Part shown: positions 8,513 to 16,939 of the stretch, piece after piece
How positions within the stretch are numbered: the stretch's first letter is position 1
Layout of the letters: each line of letters starts with the position of its first letter
Assembly: GCF_030718995.1 (NCBI RefSeq)
Contig: NZ_CP132204.1
Location: 2,914,001 to 2,978,000 of the forward strand
Reading direction: 5' to 3'
Source: Arthrobacter oryzae
Lineage (GTDB): Bacteria; Actinomycetota; Actinomycetes; Actinomycetales; Micrococcaceae
DNA length: 64,000 nt
Program-made: the position numbers and the translations under genes
Notes under the pieces: model-generated
Seen by the model: only the letters and a program-made list of their open reading frames with translations
Database searches by the model: none
What the model was told of the DNA's origin: nothing

Positions 8513-9355
8513 GTGGAGCGGGTGAGCTCGGCATTGGAGAAGGACCACCTTCGCATCGCATCAGTCAACGTCAACGGCCTCCGCGCTGCCTACCGGAACG
8601 GCATGGCAGAGTGGCTGGAGCCCCGCGGGGTGGACATTCTGTGCCTGCAGGAGGTCAGGGCGCCGGACAAGATCGTCCGTGAACTCCTGGGCGAGGGCTG
8701 GTTCATCCTGCACGAGGAAGCCGAGGCCAAAGGCCGCGCCGGCGTCGCCATTGCCTCCCGCGAGGAGCCGCTGGCAACACGGTCCCACATCGGTGATGAC
8801 TACTTTGCCACCGCCGGGCGCTGGGTCGAGGCGGACTTCCGCGTCCGGGATGCCGCCGGTGCAGCCACCCAGTTGACGGTGGTGAGCGCCTACGTTCACT
8901 CCGGCGAGGCCGGGACCCCCAAGCAGGACGACAAGTTCCGCTTCCTGGATGTCATGACGCGCCGCCTTCCCGAGCTGGCCAAGCACAGCGACCATGCCCT
9001 CGTGGTGGGTGACCTCAACGTTGGCCATACGGAGCTGGACATCAAGAACTGGAAGGGCAACGTGAAGCGCGCCGGATTCCTTCCCGAGGAACGTGCGTAC
9101 TTCGACCGCTTCTTTGGCGAGGAGATCGGATGGAGGGATGTCCACAGGGGCCTGGCGGGAAACGTCGACGGCCCCTACACCTGGTGGTCCCAGCGCGGCA
9201 AGGCCTTTGATACGGACACAGGCTGGCGCATCGATTACCACATGGCCACCCCCGCCCTCGCTGCCGCGGCTTTTTCGGCAGTGGTGGACCGGGCACCGTC
9301 ATGGGACACCCGCTTCTCCGACCACGCACCGCTGGTAGTGGACTACCAGCTCTAA
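8513..9355 (+). CDS. xth: exodeoxyribonuclease III
   Basis: This AP endonuclease / 3'-5' exonuclease of the EEP fold acts in base-excision repair. The landmarks run in order: SVNVNGLRA, the metal ligand in [41 protein letters not shown] and the catalytic [10 protein letters not shown] near the C-terminus. The length of 280 residues fits. The start may be GTG 8513, 1 bp after the previous stop, or GTG 8522. Neither has an ideally spaced ribosome-binding site. Confidence 0.93.
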   Translation: MERVSSALEKDHLRIASVNVNGLRAAYRNGMAEWLEPRGVDILCLQEVRAPDKIVRELLGEGWFILHEEAEAKGRAGVAIASREEPLATRSHIGDDYFATAGRWVEADFRVRDAAGAATQLTVVSAYVHSGEAGTPKQDDKFRFLDVMTRRLPELAKHSDHALVVGDLNVGHTELDIKNWKGNVKRAGFLPEERAYFDRFFGEEIGWRDVHRGLAGNVDGPYTWWSQRGKAFDTDTGWRIDYHMATPALAAAAFSAVVDRAPSWDTRFSDHAPLVVDYQL

Positions 9356-9375
9356 GCCCGAAGGTTTTTCTCACA

Positions 9376-10419
9376 ATGACTAGCTCGACTTCTCCGGTGA
9401 CCAAGAAACGCATCCTCTCAGGTGCCAAGCCCACAGCGGACTCGCTCCACCTGGGCAACTACATCGGCGCCGTCCGCAACTGGGTTGACATGCAGGCGGA
9501 ATACGACGCCGTGTTCTTCATCCCGGACCTCCATGCCATCACCGTGGACTTCGAACCCGCAGAGCTGGCCAAGCGCACCCGCGTGGTTGCCGCCCAGTAC
9601 ATCGCGGCGGGCATCGACCCGGACAAAAGCATCTTCTTCGTCCAGTCCCATGTCCCTGAACATGCCCAGCTCGCGTGGGCGCTGAACTGCATCACCGGGT
9701 TCGGCGAGGCGTCCCGCATGACGCAGTTCAAGGACAAGACGCAGAAGTCGGGGGCGGACGCCGCCACGCTCGGCCTGTTCGCGTACCCCACCCTGATGGC
9801 AGCGGACATCCTCCTCTACCAGACGGACCTTGTCCCGGTGGGCGAGGACCAGCGCCAGCACCTGGAACTGACCCGGAACCTGGCCCAGCGCTTCAACACC
9901 CGCTTTGGCCACACCTTCACAGTGCCTGAGGCCACGATCCTCAAGGCCACGGCCAAGATCTACGACCTCCAAAGCCCGACGGCCAAGATGTCGAAGACAG
10001 GCGGATCGCCCCACGGCTCCATCCAGCTCCTGGAAGACCCCAAGCTCGCGGCGAAGCGGATCAAGTCCGCAGTGACTGACGCCGGAACGGAGATCCGGTT
10101 CGACGCCGAAGCCAAGCCGGGGGTTTCCAACCTGCTCACCATCTATTCAACGCTCACCGGCAAGACCGTGGCCGAGCTTGAGGCAGAATACCAGGGCAAA
10201 ATGTACGGCCACCTCAAGACTGACCTCGCGGACGTGATGGTGGACTTCATCACGCCCCTCCGGAACCGGACCAACGAACTGATGGAGGACCCGGCGGAAC
10301 TGGACCGGCTCCTTGCCCGCGGTGCTGAACGGGCCCGGGAAATCGCCTCCGTGACCCTCGGCCAGGTCTATGAGCGCATGGGCTTCCTCCCGTCCCTCAG
10401 CCTCGCAGGAGTCCGCTAG
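9376..10419 (+). CDS. trpS: tryptophanyl-tRNA synthetase
   Basis: This class I synthetase charges tRNA-Trp. The 347-residue protein carries the HIGH equivalent HLGNY near residue 25 and the KMSKS equivalent KMSKTGG, with the intervening [12 protein letters not shown] motif typical of TrpRS. ATG 9376 gives the normal N-terminus ([17 protein letters not shown]). The frame stays open upstream into xth, but that is shadow sequence. No T-box is visible, and the gene lies only 20 bp after xth. Confidence 0.96.
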   Translation: MTSSTSPVTKKRILSGAKPTADSLHLGNYIGAVRNWVDMQAEYDAVFFIPDLHAITVDFEPAELAKRTRVVAAQYIAAGIDPDKSIFFVQSHVPEHAQLAWALNCITGFGEASRMTQFKDKTQKSGADAATLGLFAYPTLMAADILLYQTDLVPVGEDQRQHLELTRNLAQRFNTRFGHTFTVPEATILKATAKIYDLQSPTAKMSKTGGSPHGSIQLLEDPKLAAKRIKSAVTDAGTEIRFDAEAKPGVSNLLTIYSTLTGKTVAELEAEYQGKMYGHLKTDLADVMVDFITPLRNRTNELMEDPAELDRLLARGAERAREIASVTLGQVYERMGFLPSLSLAGVR

Positions 10420-10423
10420 CCCC

Positions 10424-11095
10424 ATGTCATCCGCCAGCAAAGTCACTGCCAACGAAAAGTCCCCTGCGTACCGCGGAGAGGGAAAATTCGTAGACGCCGA
10501 TGATGAGGCTGCCACGGGCCGGGGCACGGTCCCGCGTAAGCGCAGGGACCGGACCGAGGAAATGAGCGTCGGCGTTATCCTGGGCTTCCCCCCGGACATC
10601 GCCGAGGAGCTCCAGCGCTGGCGGGCGTCCTTCGGAGACCCCATGGCCGGCGTCATTCCGGCACACATCACGCTGGTGACCACCACTCCCACCAAGGACT
10701 GGGAAGCCACCCGGAACCACGTCCGCGAAATCGCGCGCCGGCAGGAGCCGTTTACGGTGACCATCGCGGGGACCGGCTCGTTCCGGCCCGTGTCCCCGGT
10801 GGTCTTCCTGAACGTCGAAGACGGTTTCGGCCACTGCGTGAACCTGCACGAACAACTGCAGACCGGGCCGCTGGAACGGGAACTGCCGTTTGCCTACCAC
10901 CCGCATGTGACCATCGCCCACGATGTGGCGCCGGAGAGCCTGGATGAGGCCGAAACGGTGCTGAAGGATTACCGGGCCACGTTCCCTGTGGTTAGCATGG
11001 GGCTGTACGAGCACGACATCAACGGCATCTGGCAGCTACGGGAAGAACTCGACTTTGGCATCGAAACTGACCACCTCCGAGGCACGTCCGGCTGA
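10424..11095 (+). CDS. 2'-5' RNA ligase / 2H phosphoesterase family protein
   Basis: The two H-x-T motifs that define the 2H phosphoesterase fold are present: HIT in PAHITLVTTTPT and HVT in YHPHVTIAHD. The core domain spans about residues 47-210, after a charged, probably disordered N-terminal extension. A later ATG at 10562 would remove that extension and leave the complete domain. Members open or form 2',3' cyclic phosphates on RNA or nucleotides, and the substrate here is unknown. The gene starts 4 bp after trpS. Confidence 0.85.
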   Translation: MSSASKVTANEKSPAYRGEGKFVDADDEAATGRGTVPRKRRDRTEEMSVGVILGFPPDIAEELQRWRASFGDPMAGVIPAHITLVTTTPTKDWEATRNHVREIARRQEPFTVTIAGTGSFRPVSPVVFLNVEDGFGHCVNLHEQLQTGPLERELPFAYHPHVTIAHDVAPESLDEAETVLKDYRATFPVVSMGLYEHDINGIWQLREELDFGIETDHLRGTSG

Positions 11096-12242
11096 GTCAG
11101 CGCAGGCAGCGCAGGCGGCGGCTGAACCTCCGCTACCGACAGAGCGCGCCCGGCTGAAGCTGGAAGTGAGCCGCAAGAAGGTTGAGTGGAGCAAGGCCCG
11201 CAGGTCAGGCGGCGGCGCCATGCCAGGGCTGCTGGCCATGTTCCAGTGGCTGCTGGCACGACTGAACGCCTTTCGTCCCATGCGTGCGTTCCAGCACTAC
11301 AACCTGCAGCACGGGCCGCTGATGGCCGCCGGCATCGGTTTCAACATGTTCTTCTCCATCACCGGCCTTCTGGCCACCGGCTTTTCCGTCGCCGGCCTGC
11401 TGCTGAGCGGCCAGCCTGCCCTGCTGGACCGGATTGTCAGCAGTGTCGCCGCCAGCGCGCCGGGCCTGGTGAAGGTCGACGGCGGCGACGGCCTGGTGGA
11501 CCCGCAGGACCTCCTGAATCCCTCCGGCCTTGGCTGGACCGCGGTCATCGCTGCCGTCGTGACCATCGTGACCTCCCTGGGCTGGATTGCAGGCGTCAGG
11601 GAGGGTCTGCGGGGCGTGATGCGGCTCCGCCCGCGGAAGATGAACCCGGTGGTACAGAAGCTCCGGGACGCCGGCACGCTGCTGCTGCTGGGCGTTGCGC
11701 TGGTGCTCAGCGCCGGCGCCTCCCTCATTTTCGGTACCGCGGCCGGGTGGGTCACCGAGCAGCTGCAGCTGGACCCGGTGATGGCCTGGCCCCTGACCAC
11801 GTCCATCAAGGTGGGCGTGCCGCTGGCGCTGGGCTGGGTGACGGCAGTGATCATGTTCCGGCTGGCGGCCGGGCTGAAACTTACGCGGCGAGCCCTGCTG
11901 GAAGGCACCATCCTGTCGGCCGTGGGAACCACAATCCTCCAGATCTTCAGCACGGAGTTGCTTGCCAACGCCGGCCGAAACCCGATTCTGGCTCCGTTCG
12001 CCATCATCATCGGGCTGCTCATCTGGTTCAACCTGGTCAGCCAGGTCTACCTGGTCTCAGCGGCGTGGTCCGCCGTCCGTGAAGAAGACCTGAAGAATGC
12101 CCCGGCCGCGAAGGCAACCGGCTGGGGTTCGCGCCAGGTCCAGCCGGGAAAAACCCCGGTGGAGCGGGAGCGGCTGTCAGTGCGGGAACGGCCGACTGCT
12201 ACCGTCCGGCGTCGAGGTACTGATCGGCCCACGCGGAAATAA
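11055..12242 (+). CDS. YihY/YhjD-type inner membrane protein
   Basis: This 395-residue protein belongs to the YihY/BrkB family. A hydrophilic N-terminus of about 75 residues precedes five to six membrane helices, beginning near AAGIGFNMFFSITGLLATGFSVAGLLL. The charged C-terminal tail is Arg-rich. TTG 11055 lies inside the preceding gene (41-bp overlap), with GGAAG upstream, so translation is probably coupled. The family was once called ribonuclease BN, but that activity is no longer assigned to it. The last 44 bp overlap the convergent hydrolase gene. Confidence 0.83.
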   Translation: MASKLTTSEARPAESAQAAQAAAEPPLPTERARLKLEVSRKKVEWSKARRSGGGAMPGLLAMFQWLLARLNAFRPMRAFQHYNLQHGPLMAAGIGFNMFFSITGLLATGFSVAGLLLSGQPALLDRIVSSVAASAPGLVKVDGGDGLVDPQDLLNPSGLGWTAVIAAVVTIVTSLGWIAGVREGLRGVMRLRPRKMNPVVQKLRDAGTLLLLGVALVLSAGASLIFGTAAGWVTEQLQLDPVMAWPLTTSIKVGVPLALGWVTAVIMFRLAAGLKLTRRALLEGTILSAVGTTILQIFSTELLANAGRNPILAPFAIIIGLLIWFNLVSQVYLVSAAWSAVREEDLKNAPAAKATGWGSRQVQPGKTPVERERLSVRERPTATVRRRGTDRPTRK

Positions 12243-12969
12243 TCTTCGCGGCCCGGGCAGCCTGGCCTTTGCCGGTCAGCAGGTGGTCGCTGCCTTCCAG
12301 GGAGACGAAACTGCGCGGGTGGCGCGCCGTCTGGAAGATCGTGCTGGCGTTCTCGATCCCTACGGTGTTGTCCGTGGGGGAGTGCAGCACCATCAGGGGT
12401 TTGTGCAGCTGCTTGATGCAGTCCGTCAGGTCCGCGTTCTCCAGGTCCTCGACGAAGTGCCGGCGGATCTCCACGCGCTTGCCGCCCAGGTCAACCTCGG
12501 CGCTGCCTTCACTCAGGATCCGGTCCAGGGCCGCGTCAAAGACATGTGCCACATGCTTGGGCGAGAACGGCGCTCCCACGGTGGCGACGGCGTCGAGCTC
12601 CGGGATCTCCTTGGCAGCAGCCAGGACCGCCGCACCGCCGAATGAATGCCCCACCAGCAGGGAGATCGGCTTGCCCTCGGCCCGCATGAACTCCGCAGCC
12701 CTCACGGTGTCTGCCACCTTATGGCTGAAGGAGCCTTCGGACCAGTAACCGGCTGATTCGCCGAGGCCCAGGTTGTCGAAGCGCAGCATGCCCACCCCGT
12801 TGTCCGCCAGCGCCTTGCACATCCGGGACGCGGAAGGGCTGTCTTTGCCAAGGGTGAAACCGTGCGAGAACACACCCCAGCCCTTGACCGGGCCTTCCGG
12901 AACGTCGATGATGCCGGAGAGCAGTTCACCCGTGGATCCTTCGAAGCTGACTTTTTCGGAGCGGGACAT
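12199..12969 (-). CDS. alpha/beta hydrolase
   Basis: The 256-residue protein shows the nucleophile elbow GHSFGG, the oxyanion region FSHGFTLGKDSP, a likely acid in HSPTDNTVG, and the catalytic histidine in EGSDHLLTG. This is the complete Ser-Asp-His arrangement of an esterase/lipase or dienelactone-type hydrolase. The substrate is unknown. Its 3' end overlaps the convergent YihY gene by 44 bp, so the two transcripts are antisense to each other there. Confidence 0.85.
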   Translation of the reverse strand: MSRSEKVSFEGSTGELLSGIIDVPEGPVKGWGVFSHGFTLGKDSPSASRMCKALADNGVGMLRFDNLGLGESAGYWSEGSFSHKVADTVRAAEFMRAEGKPISLLVGHSFGGAAVLAAAKEIPELDAVATVGAPFSPKHVAHVFDAALDRILSEGSAEVDLGGKRVEIRRHFVEDLENADLTDCIKQLHKPLMVLHSPTDNTVGIENASTIFQTARHPRSFVSLEGSDHLLTGKGQAARAAKIISAWADQYLDAGR

Positions 12970-13011
12970 GGGAGCCCTTTCGTTGCGTTTCGGTACGTTC
13001 CGGAGAACGAC

Positions 13012-13047
13012 GACGGCGCCCCCACCGGAAAGGTGAGAGGCGCCGTC
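13012..13047 (-). terminator. hairpin downstream of sdhB
   Basis: The perfect stem GACGGCGCC/GGCGCCGTC (13012-13020 with 13039-13047) contains a second CACC/GGTG pairing. It lies 28 bp after the sdhB stop on the minus strand and just upstream of the hydrolase gene. A T-rich stretch beyond it is weak. Confidence 0.65.
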
Positions 13048-13074
13048 GGCTGGTACTCCGTTGGGAAAACGGTG

Positions 13075-13857
13075 CTAGATCTTGCGGGACAGGATTGCCT
13101 GCTTGACCTCGGCAATGGCCTGCGTGACCTGGATGCCGCGGGGGCATGCTTCGGTGCAGTTGAAGGTGGTGCGGCAGCGCCACACGCCTTCCTTGTCGTT
13201 AAGGATCTCCAGGCGCATGTCGCCGGCGTCATCACGGGAATCGAAAATGAAGCGGTGCGCGTTCACGATTGCTGCCGGGCCGAAGTACTGGCCGTCGGTC
13301 CAGAAGACCGGGCAGGAAGACGTGCAGGCGGCGCAAAGGATGCACTTGGTGGTGTCGTCGAAGCGCTCACGGTCCTCAGCGGACTGCAGGCGTTCCTTCG
13401 TGGGCTCGTGGCCCTTGTTGATCAGGAACGGCATGACCTCGCGGAAGGACTGGAAGAACGGCTCCATGTCCACGATCAGGTCCTTCTCCACCGGCAGGCC
13501 CTTGATGGGTTCCACGGTGATGGGCTTGGTCGTGTCCAGGTCCTTCAGTAGGGTCTTGCACGCGAGGCGGTTGCGGCCGTTGATGCGCATGGCATCGGAA
13601 CCGCAGACGCCGTGCGCGCAGGACCGGCGGAAGGAGACGCTGCCGTCGATTTCCCACTTGACCTTGTGCAGGGCATCCAGCACGCGGTCGGTGCCGTACA
13701 TGGTCACCTTGAAGTCGTCCCAGGTGGCATCCTCGGACACCTCGGGGTTGTAGCGGCGCACGCGCAGGGTGACGTCGAACGTCGGGATCTCCCCGCCGCC
13801 TCCGATGTGTGCGGGCAGTTCGATCTTGGAGGCTGGCTCAGCAAGTTCGGCGGACAT
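13075..13857 (-). CDS. sdhB: succinate dehydrogenase iron-sulfur subunit
   Basis: SdhB passes electrons from the flavoprotein to the membrane anchor in complex II. All three cluster motifs are visible in the 260 residues: the [2Fe-2S] segment RRSCAHGVCGSDAMRINGR, the [4Fe-4S] segment CILCAACTSSCPVFW, and the [3Fe-4S] segment FNCTEACPRGI. The gene starts 1 bp after the sdhA stop and ends the sdhCDAB operon. The length is normal. Confidence 0.97.
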   Translation of the reverse strand: MSAELAEPASKIELPAHIGGGGEIPTFDVTLRVRRYNPEVSEDATWDDFKVTMYGTDRVLDALHKVKWEIDGSVSFRRSCAHGVCGSDAMRINGRNRLACKTLLKDLDTTKPITVEPIKGLPVEKDLIVDMEPFFQSFREVMPFLINKGHEPTKERLQSAEDRERFDDTTKCILCAACTSSCPVFWTDGQYFGPAAIVNAHRFIFDSRDDAGDMRLEILNDKEGVWRCRTTFNCTEACPRGIQVTQAIAEVKQAILSRKI

Positions 13858-13858
13858 C

Positions 13859-15658
13859 TTAGTACTTCCTCACCATCGGCTCGTAGCGGGTAAAGACAAC
13901 CGGCTTGGTGGCCAGTCGGATGCCGGCTATTGCCTCTGCAGAGCCGTCAGCCGGGGCGTGGTCGTCCTTGTACGCCATGGAGTGCTTCATGAATTTTTCG
14001 TCGTCGCGGTCCGGGAAGTCCTCGCGGAAGTGGCCGCCGCGGGATTCCTCGCGGTGCAGGGCTGCAACCGTCATGACCTTGGCCAGTTCCAGCAGGAAGC
14101 CCAACTCCACGGCCTCGAGCAGGTCCAGGTTGAAGCGCTTGCCCTTGTCCTGGACGCTGATGTTCTTGTACCGCGCCTCGAAGGACTCGATATCCTTCAG
14201 GACCTGGTTCAACGTGTCGGCCGTGCGGAACACCTGCATGTTGGCGTCCATGGTGTCCTGGAGTTCCTTGCGGATCACGGCCACCTTCTCGTCGCCGGTG
14301 CCGTTGCGGGCGATGTCCAGCAGTTCGATGGTGTAGGCCTCCGGGTCCGCCGGAAGATCCACGAAGTCAGCGGTCTTGGCGTACTCAGCGGCGGCGATGC
14401 CGGCTCGCTTGCCGAAGACGTTGATGTCCAGCAGCGAGTTGGTGCCCAGGCGGTTGGAGCCGTGGACCGAAACGCAGGCCACTTCACCGGCCGCGTACAG
14501 GCCCGGCACCACGGTGTCGTTGTCCTGCAGGACCTCGGTGGTGATGTTGGTGGGAATGCCGCCCATGGCATAGTGCGCCGTCGGGAACACCGGAACCGGC
14601 TCCGTGTAGGGCTCAACACCAAGGTAGGTGCGGGCAAACTCGGTGATGTCCGGAAGCTTCGCATCGATGTGCGCCGGCTCGAGGTGGGTCAGGTCAAGGA
14701 GCACGTAGTCCTTGTTCGGGCCACAGCCGCGGCCTTCGCGGACTTCGTTGGCCATGGAGCGGGCCACGATGTCGCGGGGTGCGAGGTCCTTGATGGTGGG
14801 GGCGTAGCGCTCCATGAAGCGCTCACCTTCGGAGTTGCGCAGGATGGCGCCTTCGCCACGGGCTGCTTCCGAAAGCAGGATGCCCAGCCCGGCAAGGCCG
14901 GTCGGGTGGAACTGGAAGAACTCCATGTCTTCCAAGGGGATGCCGCGGCGGAAGGCGATGCCCATGCCGTCACCGGTGAGGGTGTGGGCGTTGGACGTGG
15001 TCTTGAAGACCTTGCCGGCGCCGCCGGAAGCGAACACCACGGACTTGGCCTGGAACACGTGCAGCTCACCGGATGCGAGGTCGTAGGACACGACGCCGGC
15101 AACACGCTTCTGCTTGTACGGCGTGCCGTCTTCGCGGACGGCGTCTTCCTCGACCGTCAGGAGGTCCAGGACGTAGTACTCGTTGTAGAACTCAACGTTG
15201 TGCTTGACACAGTTTTGGTACAGCGTCTGCAGAATCATGTGGCCGGTACGGTCAGCCGCGTAGCAGGCCCGGCGAACGGGAGCCTTGCCATGGTCACGGG
15301 TGTGGCCGCCGAAGCGGCGCTGGTCAATCCGCCCTTCCGGCGTACGGTTGAACGGCAGACCCATCTTTTCCAGGTCCAGCACGGCGTCGATGGCTTCCTT
15401 CGCCATGACTTCGGCTGCGTCCTGGTCCACCAGGTAGTCGCCGCCCTTAATGGTGTCGAACGTGTGCCACTCCCAGTTGTCTTCCTCGACATTGGCCAGT
15501 GCCGCACACATGCCACCCTGCGCCGCACCGGTGTGCGAGCGGGTGGGGTAGAGCTTGGTCAGTACTGCTGTGCGCGCGCGCTGACCGGATTCGATCGCGG
15601 CGCGCATGCCAGCGCCACCGGCACCGACGATGACGACGTCGTACTTATGGACCTGCAT
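13859..15658 (-). CDS. sdhA: succinate dehydrogenase flavoprotein subunit
   Basis: SdhA oxidises succinate to fumarate on covalently bound FAD. The 599-residue protein has the N-terminal dinucleotide fold DVVIVGAGGAGMRAAIESG, the FAD-attachment region SHTGAAQGGMCAAL, the FQFHPTGL substrate segment, and NRLGTNSLLDINVFGKRAG. It works with SdhB and the SdhC/SdhD cytochrome b anchor at the membrane face. A 123-bp spacer with two hairpins separates it from sdhD, unlike the tight sdhC-sdhD and sdhA-sdhB junctions. Confidence 0.97.
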   Translation of the reverse strand: MQVHKYDVVIVGAGGAGMRAAIESGQRARTAVLTKLYPTRSHTGAAQGGMCAALANVEEDNWEWHTFDTIKGGDYLVDQDAAEVMAKEAIDAVLDLEKMGLPFNRTPEGRIDQRRFGGHTRDHGKAPVRRACYAADRTGHMILQTLYQNCVKHNVEFYNEYYVLDLLTVEEDAVREDGTPYKQKRVAGVVSYDLASGELHVFQAKSVVFASGGAGKVFKTTSNAHTLTGDGMGIAFRRGIPLEDMEFFQFHPTGLAGLGILLSEAARGEGAILRNSEGERFMERYAPTIKDLAPRDIVARSMANEVREGRGCGPNKDYVLLDLTHLEPAHIDAKLPDITEFARTYLGVEPYTEPVPVFPTAHYAMGGIPTNITTEVLQDNDTVVPGLYAAGEVACVSVHGSNRLGTNSLLDINVFGKRAGIAAAEYAKTADFVDLPADPEAYTIELLDIARNGTGDEKVAVIRKELQDTMDANMQVFRTADTLNQVLKDIESFEARYKNISVQDKGKRFNLDLLEAVELGFLLELAKVMTVAALHREESRGGHFREDFPDRDDEKFMKHSMAYKDDHAPADGSAEAIAGIRLATKPVVFTRYEPMVRKY

Positions 15659-15700
15659 ACCAAGACGCTCTTTCTCTCAAAATTCGCTATAAAACCACGG

Positions 15701-15746
15701 GCGGGCGGAGCCCGCACCGTAAAACCATCGACCCGCTCAGTGCGGG
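15701..15746 (-). promoter_or_regulatory. paired hairpins in the sdhD-sdhA spacer
   Basis: Two short perfect stems, GCGGGC/GCCCGC (15701-15706 with 15710-15715) and CCCGC/GCGGG (15732-15736 with 15742-15746), sit in the only long gap of the operon. They could mark mRNA processing, partial termination or a translational control point for sdhA. No T-run follows either stem. Confidence 0.45.
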
Positions 15747-15781
15747 CACAGCTGATTCCCCCTGGGAGGAAACGGAACTGA

Positions 15782-16276
15782 TTAGGCTGCGGGGCAGAAG
15801 CCGCCGGGCAGCGGTACGCCGTTGACGTCCAGCGGGCACGGGTTGAAGGTGAAGATCACCAGGGTGCCCAGGATGATGATGACGGCTGTTGCGGCGTAAA
15901 GGACGATCTTCAGCCAGAAGCGGGTGGAATCCTTCTCGGCGTAGTCGTTGATGATGGTGCGGACGCCGTTGGTGCCGTGCAGCATGGCCAGCCAGAGCAT
16001 GGCCAGGTCCCAGAACTGCCAGAACGGATCGGCCCACTTGCCGGCCACGAAGCCGAAGTCGATGGCATGGATGCCTTCGCCCACGAGGAGGTTAACGAAG
16101 AGGTGCCCGAAAATCAGGACCACCAGGACAACGCCCGAAAGCCGCATGAACAGCCACGCAGCCATTTCGAAGCTGCCCTTCGACGCGCCGCTGCGGCGGT
16201 ACTTGGGGGCAATCAGTCCTGCGCCCGGCTTCCCGCCGTCTTTTCCACTGCGGGGGCTCTGAATGGTTGCTGTCAT
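15782..16276 (-). CDS. sdhD: succinate dehydrogenase membrane anchor subunit
   Basis: This 164-residue membrane subunit has a hydrophilic N-terminus of about 35 residues and three helices (AAWLFMRLSGVVLVVLIFGH, FWDLAMLWLAMLHGTNGVR and a third, IVLYAATAVIIILGTLVIF). Histidines in FGHLF and MLHGTNG are candidates for heme b ligation. It forms the quinone-reducing anchor with SdhC, whose stop lies 3 bp upstream. Confidence 0.9.
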   Translation of the reverse strand: MTATIQSPRSGKDGGKPGAGLIAPKYRRSGASKGSFEMAAWLFMRLSGVVLVVLIFGHLFVNLLVGEGIHAIDFGFVAGKWADPFWQFWDLAMLWLAMLHGTNGVRTIINDYAEKDSTRFWLKIVLYAATAVIIILGTLVIFTFNPCPLDVNGVPLPGGFCPAA

Positions 16277-16279
16277 GGC

Positions 16280-16660
16280 TTAGTGACCTCCAAAGGCGAG
16301 GGAAAGGTGGCGGATGGAGAAGCCCACCATGACGATGACCCAGAGAACCAGGACCGTCCACAGCATCTGGCGCTGGTACTTAGCGCCCTTCTTCCAGAAG
16401 TCGACGGCGATGATCCGCAGGCCGTTGAAGGCGTGGAACACGATCGCTGCGACAAGGCCCGTTTCACCCAGGGCCATGAGGGGGTTCTTGTAGGCGCCGA
16501 TCACGGCGGTGTATGCCTCGGGGGACACGCGCACCAATGAGGTGTCCAGCACATGGACCAACAAGAAGAAGAAAATCACTACACCGGTAATGCGGTGTCC
16601 AACCCAGGACCACATGCCTTCACGGCCGCGGTACAAGGTGCCAGCTGGTTTTGTCGGCAC
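16280..16660 (-). CDS. sdhC: succinate dehydrogenase cytochrome b subunit
   Basis: SdhC is the first gene of the operon. The 126-residue product has three helices, with the family pattern WSWVGHRITGVVIFFFLLVH near the start and a heme-ligand candidate in LLVHVLD. I place the start at GTG 16660 because GGAGG precedes it by 8 nt and the typical short N-terminus (VPTKPAGTLYRGREGMWSW) follows. A longer in-frame ATG at 16705 would include that ribosome-binding site within coding sequence. Confidence 0.9.
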   Translation of the reverse strand: MPTKPAGTLYRGREGMWSWVGHRITGVVIFFFLLVHVLDTSLVRVSPEAYTAVIGAYKNPLMALGETGLVAAIVFHAFNGLRIIAVDFWKKGAKYQRQMLWTVLVLWVIVMVGFSIRHLSLAFGGH

Positions 16661-16743
16661 TGAATAAACCTCCCTGCAACACAGCGGCGCTGGCATGGGA
16701 TCCACGCGGGGGGAACGCCTGCTGCGAGAGCACTCGTAAGCTC

Positions 16744-16761
16744 AAGCCTAAATCTAGGCTT
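16744..16761. promoter_or_regulatory. palindrome in the sdhC / guanylyltransferase divergent promoter region
   Basis: The perfect 7-4-7 inverted repeat AAGCCTA-AATC-TAGGCTT lies 84 bp upstream of sdhC in the 279-bp divergent region. It is the most AT-rich part of that region and may be an operator for sdh. It does not fit the DtxR/IdeR box polarity. The regulator is unknown. Confidence 0.45.
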
Positions 16762-16939
16762 CGCTCACAGCTTATTCAATTCAGGAACTCCTTGGTGACG
16801 CCGTCCCGCGCGGTTTTTGCGTATTTTTGAGACGAACGCCACATCGCCGCCCCAATGACGGTGTTTCGCAGCGGCGTTGCGGTGCCGTCCAGGCGGCATC
16901 TGCCGGTATCAGCGCGCTAGTCAGCTAAAGTAGGCCCTG

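Noticed and set aside
13769..15781. 670-residue open frame on the plus strand opposite sdhA and sdhB
   Set aside because: It is antisense to well-conserved enzymes and is a common artefact of GC-rich third-position codon use; the composition (Gly, Val, His, Arg) matches no family.
16744..16761. Iron-regulator (DtxR/IdeR) box upstream of sdhC
   Set aside because: The half-site polarity AAGCCTA..TAGGCTT is reversed relative to the TTAGG..CCTAA arms, so only an unnamed palindrome is reported.
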